Shown here one piece after another: positions 54,491 through 64,000 of a stretch of 64,000 nucleotides of DNA. Origin of the DNA: Arthrobacter sp. Hiyo4 (GTDB lineage: Bacteria; Actinomycetota; Actinomycetes; Actinomycetales; Micrococcaceae); assembly GCA_002370555.1 (NCBI GenBank), contig AP014718.1, positions 1,302,001-1,366,000 on the forward strand. The letters run 5' to 3'. Position numbers and translations under genes: made by a program. The stretch's first letter is position 1. The number at the start of each line of letters is the position of its first letter. A model generated the notes under the pieces. The model was given only the letters and a program-made list of their open reading frames with translations, was not told where the DNA came from and did no database searches.

Positions 54491-55141
54491 ATGACCGCCA
54501 GCCTGACTCCCGCCAGCCCGGATCACCTCCGCGAACTGCTGTCCGGCGACGCCCGGAGGGTCGCTCCGCTGCTGCTGGGAGCCGTACTGACCCACCACAG
54601 CCACGAGGGAACTGTGGCTGTGCGGATCACCGAGGTGGAGGCGTACATGGGTCCCGGAGACTCCTCGCATCCGGATCCCGGCTCCCACACTTTCCGTGGC
54701 CCCACGGCCCGCAACGCCCCCATGTTCGGCCCGGCCGGCCACCTCTACGTCTACTTCACGTATGGCATGCACTACTGCGCCAATATCGTCTGCGGACCGG
54801 CGGGCACCGCGTCTGCCGTCCTGCTGCGGGCGGGCGAGGTGGTAGAGGGGCAGCACCTCGCGATGGTGAGGCGTCCGACGTCGAAATCGGCTCTCGACCT
54901 GGCGAGCGGCCCGGCCCGGCTGGCCACCACGCTGGCCCTCACTACAGCCGACAGCGGCCGGGATGCGCTGGCTGACCCCTTCGAACTGCGTCTGACTTCG
55001 GTACCCGCTCCCGTGTTCAGTTCCGGGCCGAGGGTGGGCGTCTCCGGCGACGGCGGCTCCGCGACGTATCCCTGGCGCTTCTGGCTGCCAGGGAATCCCA
55101 CCGTGTCCCGCTACAAGGCGGCGAAGGTGCGCCGGGCATAA
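54491..55141 (+). CDS. mpg: 3-methyladenine DNA glycosylase, AAG/Mpg type
   Basis: A 216-residue glycosylase that removes 3-methyladenine and other alkylated or deaminated purines. Catalytic Glu and flipping residues lie in VRITEVEAYMGPGDSSHPDP; further signatures are FRGPTARNAPMFGPAGHLYV, YFTYGMHYCANIVCGPAGTA and the C-terminal GNPTVSRYK. This is a different fold from the AlkA domain of its neighbour, so the locus holds two alkyl-purine glycosylases. Intact. Its end overlaps the convergent acetyltransferase gene by 31 bases. Confidence 0.9.
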   Translation: MTASLTPASPDHLRELLSGDARRVAPLLLGAVLTHHSHEGTVAVRITEVEAYMGPGDSSHPDPGSHTFRGPTARNAPMFGPAGHLYVYFTYGMHYCANIVCGPAGTASAVLLRAGEVVEGQHLAMVRRPTSKSALDLASGPARLATTLALTTADSGRDALADPFELRLTSVPAPVFSSGPRVGVSGDGGSATYPWRFWLPGNPTVSRYKAAKVRRA

Positions 55142-55746
55142 TCCGTCCCGCCCGGGTGGTCTCCCGCCAGGGCGAACGGTGCCAACCGGTGCTGGAGGCG
55201 CTGCTGCACCGCGTGCCATTCGTGCCCCAGGACCGAGAACACTGCCGAATCCGCTCGTGTGCCGTCAGGCGCCAGGCGGTGGCTGCGCAGCACGCCCTCG
55301 AACGTTGCCCCCAGCCGTTCGATGGCTGCGGCGCTGCGCACATTACGTGCGTCGCAGCGAAACGCAACGCGCTGAACGTGAAGGACGTCGAACGCAAAGG
55401 CGAGCAGGGCGTGCTTGCTGGCGGGATTTGCGTGCGTGCCCCAGAACTGCCGTCCAAAGAAGGTGCCGCCAACCTCCACGCGTTGCTGGGCGCCATCGAA
55501 CGCATTCAGCGCGGTTGTGCCCAGGAGGGCCCCGGTCCGCTGGTCTGTCACGGCGAAGGCCAGGCTGGCCGGGTCCTCAATCCTGGCCGCAAACAGCCCT
55601 GAAAGCTCGTGAGCAGTTGCCGGCAGGGGCGCGGCCATTCCTGCCCACATCGCGGCGTCCACGAAGTCAAACAGCCCTTCGGCATGGTGCGGTGCCAATG
55701 GAAGGAGGGAAAGCCCGTATCCGGTCAGGACGTTCTCGTGGTGCAT
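55111..55746 (-). CDS. GNAT-family N-acetyltransferase
   Basis: A 211-residue acetyltransferase of the RimJ/RimL type: YGLSLLPLAPHHAEGLFDFV, AFAVTDQRTGALLGTTALNA, FWGTHANPASKHALLAFAFD and the CoA-binding RVAFRCDARNVRSAAAIERL, GATFEGVLRSHRLAPDGTRA. Such proteins acetylate ribosomal protein N-termini or small amines; the substrate is unknown. Intact, and it overlaps the 3' end of mpg in the opposite direction. Confidence 0.85.
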   Translation of the reverse strand: MHHENVLTGYGLSLLPLAPHHAEGLFDFVDAAMWAGMAAPLPATAHELSGLFAARIEDPASLAFAVTDQRTGALLGTTALNAFDGAQQRVEVGGTFFGRQFWGTHANPASKHALLAFAFDVLHVQRVAFRCDARNVRSAAAIERLGATFEGVLRSHRLAPDGTRADSAVFSVLGHEWHAVQQRLQHRLAPFALAGDHPGGTDYARRTFAAL

Positions 55747-55859
55747 TGCAGTATTGAATCACTCACGGGCGGAACGGCTACGGAAGTGTGCGGCCTGAAA
55801 GTGAACATTGGGTGACATCCGGGGCAGGGGACCGGCGGGCGCGTTAACCGAAATGGTTG

Positions 55860-55865
55860 TAGAAT
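55860..55865 (+). promoter_or_regulatory. helD promoter -10 box
   Basis: TAGAAT with a leader of about 30 bases and AGGGGAACG before ATG 55901. No 19-bp rifamycin-associated inverted repeat is seen upstream. Confidence 0.45.
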
Positions 55866-55900
55866 GGACGGTCTGTCTTTTGCGATAGGGGAACGTTTAA

Positions 55901-58127
55901 ATGCTCGACGCCGATTTGGCCCACGAACGGAACTATGTTGCCGGCCTGTACGCGCGGCTGGAAGAGCTCCGCACGGAAAAGCGCCAGCAGCTGGCACAGG
56001 TCCGCCGGCCGGTGCCGTGGGCACCATGCAGAATGTCTCCGAACGCGACGCCTTCGCCGCGCTCTACGAGGACCGCCTCGCCCAGCTCGACGCCGTCGAC
56101 GACCGCCTGGTCTTCGGCCGCCTCGACCTGGATTCCGGTGAGGCCCAGTACATTGGGCGCATCGGCCTGACCACCGATGACCTCCAGCGGCTCATGGTGG
56201 ACTGGCGCGCGCCCGAAGCCGGCCACTTCTACCAGGCAACGGCGTTTGACCGGCAGGGCGTCCGCCGCCGGCGGCACCTGATTCTGCAGGGCCGGGAAGT
56301 CAAGGCCATCGAGGACGACGTCCTTGATACGGACATGCTCGCGGACGACGCCTCGCTGCAGGGCGAAGGAGCATTGCTGGCCGCTCTGGATTCCAAGCGC
56401 ACGGGCCGGATGTCGGACATCGTGGGCACCATCCAGTCCGAGCAGGACCGCATCATCCGGTCCTCCATTTCCGGTGCCCTCGTGGTGCAGGGTGGTCCCG
56501 GTACCGGTAAGACTGCTGTGGCACTGCACCGGGCCGCGTACCTGCTTTACACGCACCGGGATCGGCTGAAGACTGCCGGCGTGCTGCTGGTGGGCCCGTC
56601 GTCGTCGTTTATGAAGTACATCGAACGTGTTCTTCCCTCGCTCGGTGAGACCGGCGTGGTCATGGCCAGCGTGGGCCGCCTGATGCCCGGGATCAAAGCG
56701 GTTGCCGAACCTGAGGCAGAGGTCGCGGCCATCAAGGGGCGGCTGGACATGGTGAAAGTTGTGGCCAATGCCGTGGCGAACCGGCAGCGGATCCCCGCCG
56801 AGGACCGTGTCCTTGACGTCGACGGCCGCAAGCTGGTGCTGACGCGGCGGCAGGTAAGCCGGGCGCGCGAACGTGCCCGGTCCACCGGCAAGCCGCACAA
56901 CGAGGCGCGCCTGACGTTCATTAAAATTCTGCTCCGCGAACTGACCGAGCAGATGACCGATCTCGTGGAGGCCGGGAGCATCGGCAACAATGCCGACCGC
57001 TCGTACCTAGCCGAAGACGTCCGCACGGCCCGCGACGTCCGGATCGTCCTTAACCTGTGCTGGATGCCGATGACTCCGGAGAAGCTGATCACTGAGCTTC
57101 TGAGCAAGCCCGCGGTCCTGGCGGCCTGCACACCGAACCTGTCCCTTAGGGAGCGGTCGCTGCTGCTGCGCCCCGCTGGTGCGCCCTGGACCGAGGCCGA
57201 CGTCCCGCTGCTGGACGAGGCCGCGGAGCTCCTTGGCGAAATGGACCCGGCGGCGGGACGTGGCCTTGCACAGCAGGAGCACGACCGCGCCCGGGACCTT
57301 GCCAACGCCAAGCAGACACTGGTGAACATGGGGGACATGGGTGTCGATGTCCTCATCTCCGCCGAGGAACTCGCCGATCAGAACCAGGAGCGCGAGAACC
57401 GCCTGACGTCCGCCGAGCGCGCCACCAGCGACCGCACGTGGGCCTTCGGCCACATCGTGGTGGATGAGGCGCAGGAGCTTTCACCCATGCAATGGCGCCT
57501 GCTGGTCCGCCGTTGCCCGCTGAAATCCTTCACCATCGTGGGCGACATCGCGCAGACCAGTTCAGTCGCCGGCGCCAACTCCTGGCAGGGGCCCTGGCGC
57601 CCATGTTCGGTGACCGCTGGCAGCTGGAGGAGCTGACAGTCAACTACCGGACGCCCTCCCAGATCGCTGAAGCCGCCGCCCGCATGGCCAACGCGGCCGG
57701 ACTCGTGGTTTCCGCCCCGAAGGCCGTCCGTGAGGGACGGTGGGCCCCCGTCATCGACACGGTTGACCACGGACAGGTGGTGAACCGTTTGGTGGAGGTG
57801 CTCCCCGAGGAGCTGGCAGCGCTCGACGGCGGCCTCCTCGCCGTGATTGCCGACGGCGACCTTCTGCCGGCTGCAACGTCAGCCCTTCGTGCCGTCTACG
57901 GCCGGCGCATCGGCAACGGCGCGGGCAGCTACGAACAGGACATCGTGGTCATCAGCCCGCGCGAGGCCAAGGGGCTGGAGTTCGACGGCGTTGTGGTGCT
58001 TGAGCCGTCCGTCATGCTCAACCGCGAGCATGGCCGGGTGGGCGATCTGTACGTCGCCATGACCCGGCCCACCCAGCGGCTCCGGCTGATCGCCGCGGAA
58101 GGTATTCCGGCAGGCATCGAAGGCTGA
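55901..58127 (+). CDS. helD: HelD-type RNA polymerase recycling ATPase (frameshifted)
   Basis: About 741 residues, close to class II HelD of mycobacteria. The N-terminal coiled-coil arm (ADLAHERNYVAGLYARLEEL) would enter the polymerase secondary channel. 1A domain: VVQGGPGTGKTAVALHRAAY (Walker A near residue 200); the inserted clamp-opening domain lies between; Walker B is HIVVDEAQELSPMQWRLLVR; domain 2A has LEELTVNYRTPSQIAEAAAR and GRVGDLYVAMTRPTQRLRLI. Bases are missing near 56008 and near 57590 (GGCAGGGGCCC). HelD frees stalled polymerase and can protect against rifamycins; the latter is not shown here. Confidence 0.85.
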
Positions 58128-58147
58128 GCCGGTCCGCTTTGCCCCTT

Positions 58148-58182
58148 GACGCCCGGCGCCGTTCATTTCGGCGCCGGGCGTC
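58148..58182. terminator. Terminator between helD and tyrS
   Basis: Perfect 14-bp stem (58148-58161 with 58169-58182) with a seven-base TTCATTT loop. There is no clear T run afterwards. Confidence 0.75.
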
Positions 58183-58193
58183 GCCGATCCTGC

Positions 58194-58199
58194 TAACTT
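58194..58199 (+). promoter_or_regulatory. Extended -10 box of leaderless tyrS
   Basis: TGC-TAACTT ends seven bases before GTG 58207 and there is no ribosome binding site in front of that codon. Confidence 0.45.
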
Positions 58200-58206
58200 A
58201 GAAGTC

Positions 58207-59520
58207 GTGTCAGAACTCAACGATCTCGAATCCCAGCAGAACGACCCCACCTTCGCCAATGTCTGGCAGGAGCTGAAGTGGCGCGGCCTGGTCCACGTCT
58301 CCACCGATGAAGAGGAACTGGAAAAGCTCCTCGCCGGTGATCCGATCACCTATTACTGCGGATTCGACCCCACTGCGCCGAGCCTGCACCTGGGCAACCT
58401 GGTCCAGCTCCTTGTGATGCGCCGGCTGCAGCTCGCAGGGCACAAGCCGCTGGGACTGGTGGGCGGATCCACAGGACTGATCGGCGATCCGCGGCCCACC
58501 GCCGAACGCACACTGAACACCAAGGACACGGTTAACGAATGGGTGGGCTACCTGCAGGCCCAGGTACGCCGTTTCCTCAGCTTCGATGGCCCCAGCGCCG
58601 CCCGCATGGTCAACAACCTCGACTGGACCGCACCGTTGAGCGCCATTGACTTCCTCCGCGAGATCGGAAAGCACTACAGGGTCGGCACCATGCTTCGCAA
58701 GGATGCTGTTGCGTCCCGCCTCAGTTCGGACGAGGGCATCAGCTACACGGAATTCAGCTACCAGATCCTGCAGGGCATGGACTACCTCCAGCTGTTCCGT
58801 GACTACGGCTGCATGCTGCAGACCGGCGGTTCGGACCAGTGGGGCAACCTCACCAGCGGCACTGAACTCATCCGCAAGGTTGAGGGCAAGAGTGTGCACG
58901 CCCTGGGTACGCCGCTGATCACCAACTCGGACGGCACGAAGTTCGGCAAGAGCGAAGGCAACGCCATCTGGCTCGACGCCGGCATGTGCAGCCCGTACGC
59001 CTTCTACCAGTTCTGGCTGAACACCGCCGACTCTGACGTGGTGGACCGGCTGAAGGTCTTCACTTTCCTGAGCCGCGCGGAAATCGAAACGCTGGCAGCT
59101 GCCGTGGCCGAACGTCCCTTTGCCCGGGAAGGCCAGCGGAAGCTGGCGTTCGAAGTGACTTCCCTGGTCCACGGTGTGGAGGCAACGGAGAAAGTCATCG
59201 CGGCGTCCGCTGCACTTTTTGGCAACGGTGACCTGTCCGCCCTGGACCGGCCAACCCTGGAAGCAGCCACGTCGGAGCTTCCGTCCGCCCGTATCCAGGT
59301 GGATGGCCTTGGGATCATTGACCTGCTGGTGGCATCCGGCCTGTCGGAGAGCAAGTCCGCGGCCCGGCGGACCGTCGGCGAAGGCGGTGCCTATGTAAAC
59401 AACGAGAAGGTGTCCGACCCGGAAGCTGTCATCTCCGAATCGGAGCTGCTGCATGGCCAGTACCTGCTCCTGCGCCGCGGCAAGAAGAATCTGGCGACTG
59501 TCGAAGTGCTGGTTCCTTAG
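58207..59520 (+). CDS. tyrS: Tyrosine--tRNA ligase
   Basis: A 437-residue class I enzyme, intact. The HIGH-type motif is FDPTAPSLHLGNLVQLL; tyrosine recognition has YTEFSYQILQGMDYLQL and the GGSDQWGN loop; the KMSKS-type loop is SDGTKFGKSEGNAIWLD. A C-terminal S4 RNA-binding domain (LLVASGLSESKSAARRTVGE, GGAYVNNEKV) ends the protein. There is no T-box leader, consistent with the leaderless start. A terminator follows before the rRNA operon. Confidence 0.97.
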   Translation: MSELNDLESQQNDPTFANVWQELKWRGLVHVSTDEEELEKLLAGDPITYYCGFDPTAPSLHLGNLVQLLVMRRLQLAGHKPLGLVGGSTGLIGDPRPTAERTLNTKDTVNEWVGYLQAQVRRFLSFDGPSAARMVNNLDWTAPLSAIDFLREIGKHYRVGTMLRKDAVASRLSSDEGISYTEFSYQILQGMDYLQLFRDYGCMLQTGGSDQWGNLTSGTELIRKVEGKSVHALGTPLITNSDGTKFGKSEGNAIWLDAGMCSPYAFYQFWLNTADSDVVDRLKVFTFLSRAEIETLAAAVAERPFAREGQRKLAFEVTSLVHGVEATEKVIAASAALFGNGDLSALDRPTLEAATSELPSARIQVDGLGIIDLLVASGLSESKSAARRTVGEGGAYVNNEKVSDPEAVISESELLHGQYLLLRRGKKNLATVEVLVP

Positions 59521-59538
59521 CCTTCCCAAACCCCCGTT

Positions 59539-59580
59539 CACGCTCCTCCGCAGCCGATTTGCACGGCCGCGGGGAGCGTG
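59539..59580 (+). terminator. tyrS terminator
   Basis: CACGCTCC (59539-59546) pairs with GGAGCGTG (59573-59580), with further pairing inside, followed by TATTGTCTTCT. Confidence 0.65.
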
Positions 59581-59733
59581 TATTGTCTTCTGAGTCGCCA
59601 CCGTTGAGTGGTGACAAACCCCCTTCACAAGAGAAGCAATTCATCGTGTGCAAAGCACGAAAATGATGAAAAGCTTCAATTTCTGATGGGCGGATTCGTT
59701 CCACAGAGTGAATATCGGGAAAATAACCCGGAT

Positions 59734-59762
59734 TTGCAAAGTGAATAAGAATGAAATAAGCT
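59734..59762 (+). promoter_or_regulatory. rRNA operon promoter
   Basis: TTGCAA (59734-59739) and TAAGCT (59757-59762) are separated by 17 bases, a good primary-sigma promoter. The A/T-rich stretch upstream (59640-59733) could act as an UP element. The transcript would have a leader of about 250 bases. The region 59590-60019 holds no credible gene. Confidence 0.6.
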
Positions 59763-59790
59763 ATAAACATCGCAGCGAAGAAAAGCGAAA

Positions 59791-59806
59791 CAAATGAATT
59801 CATTTG
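59791..59806. repeat. 16-bp palindrome in the rRNA leader
   Basis: CAAATGAATTCATTTG is perfectly self-complementary and lies about 30 bases downstream of the -10 box. It could fold as a short hairpin in the leader RNA or be a protein site. Confidence 0.5.
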
Positions 59807-59841
59807 AATATGAATTGTTTCGGGAATTATTCGAATGTGTC

Positions 59842-59870
59842 TGTTGTTTGAGAACTCAATAGTGTGCCAA
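59842..59870 (+). promoter_or_regulatory. boxA-like antitermination element and 16S processing arm (leader)
   Basis: TTGTTTGAGAACTCAATAGT within 59845-59864 is the conserved actinobacterial leader motif, repeated almost unchanged in the 16S-23S spacer. AGTGTGCCAA (59861-59870) is complementary to TTGGCACACT at 61758-61767, allowing a 10-bp stem that brackets 16S and could guide RNase III cutting. Confidence 0.65.
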
Positions 59871-60019
59871 GTTTGTTGATACCAATTTATTGTATTGAAT
59901 TGGTTGAATTGACCAGGTCCGCCACCCCGTGGTGTGGTCTGGTTTTTACAGCTGGTTTCAAATTTTGTGCAGCCATTTTATCCTGTTATTTCCGGGGTTG
60001 GTGGTTGTGTCTGTTTTAC

Positions 60020-64000
<3,981 letters not shown>

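Noticed and set aside
55747..55900. Rifamycin-associated element upstream of helD
   Set aside because: No long G-rich inverted repeat with TGCA centre is present.
58210..59628. A 472-codon open frame on the minus strand opposite tyrS
   Set aside because: tyrS is intact with all motifs. The opposite frame is a shadow of high third-position G+C and contains no recognisable domain.

Overview
The window is 64 kb of a high-G+C actinobacterial chromosome, most likely a Micrococcaceae member of the Arthrobacter/Pseudarthrobacter group. This rests on the G+C-rich codon use, the gene order ftsK-pgsA-cinA-clgR-recA-recX-miaB-miaA-dapF-hflX-lexA, a mycothiol-type DinB-like protein, the bifunctional PriA (HisA/TrpF), the 16S sequence, and the extra stretch in the 23S rRNA that marks high-G+C Gram-positives. 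No phage, insertion sequence, CRISPR array or tRNA gene is visible. Almost everything is core metabolism and information processing.

Layout. 1-14761: the end of ftsK, then phospholipid synthesis (pgsA), cinA C-terminal domain, the clp-gene activator clgR, a MarR regulator, DUF3046, recA-recX, the tRNA A37 modification pair miaB-miaA, dapF, an RsmC-like methyltransferase, the ribosome-rescue GTPase hflX, a DinG-type helicase, lexA, and a divergent LysM membrane protein. 14840-24326: histidine genes hisC-hisB-hisH-(small membrane protein)-priA, an SseB protein, an MFS permease, DUF1844, infC-rpmI-rplT and a TrmH-type rRNA methylase. 24402-30299: accessory genes (YeaQ membrane protein, cation efflux, MFS permease, Nudix with a metQ scrap, an SOS-controlled radical SAM protein, SIMPL protein, an HEXXH protein). 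30500-42509: pheST, then a phosphopantetheinyl transferase, an M1 aminopeptidase and a 1318-residue poly-lysine-synthetase-like NRPS, a quinone oxidoreductase and a fatty acid desaturase. 42686-51510: the complete arginine cluster argCJBDFRGH. 51660-55746: a mycothiol-type protein and an alkylation-repair group (ada-alkA fusion, ogt, mpg). 55901-59520: helD and tyrS. 59521-64000: an rRNA operon (leader, 16S, spacer without tRNA, and the first two thirds of 23S).

How it works together. DNA damage control is prominent: recA, lexA, the LysM protein and the radical SAM gene all have LexA-type operators of the form TCGAA(C/T)-N4-GTTC, so four damage-response promoters sit in the first half. The NRPS, with an adenylation pocket read by eye as lysine-like, together with its potential activating PPTase and an M1 peptidase, is the most interesting accessory locus. 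Many genes have a TANNNT -10 element six to eight bases before the start codon, suggesting widespread leaderless transcription.

Quality. About thirty genes, including essential ones (pgsA, recA, infC, pheT), are broken by single-base shifts. Where the expected residues make the missing base identifiable, it is nearly always one C or G lost from a C or G run. I treat these as sequencing or assembly errors, not pseudogenes, and give each gene its full reconstructed span.
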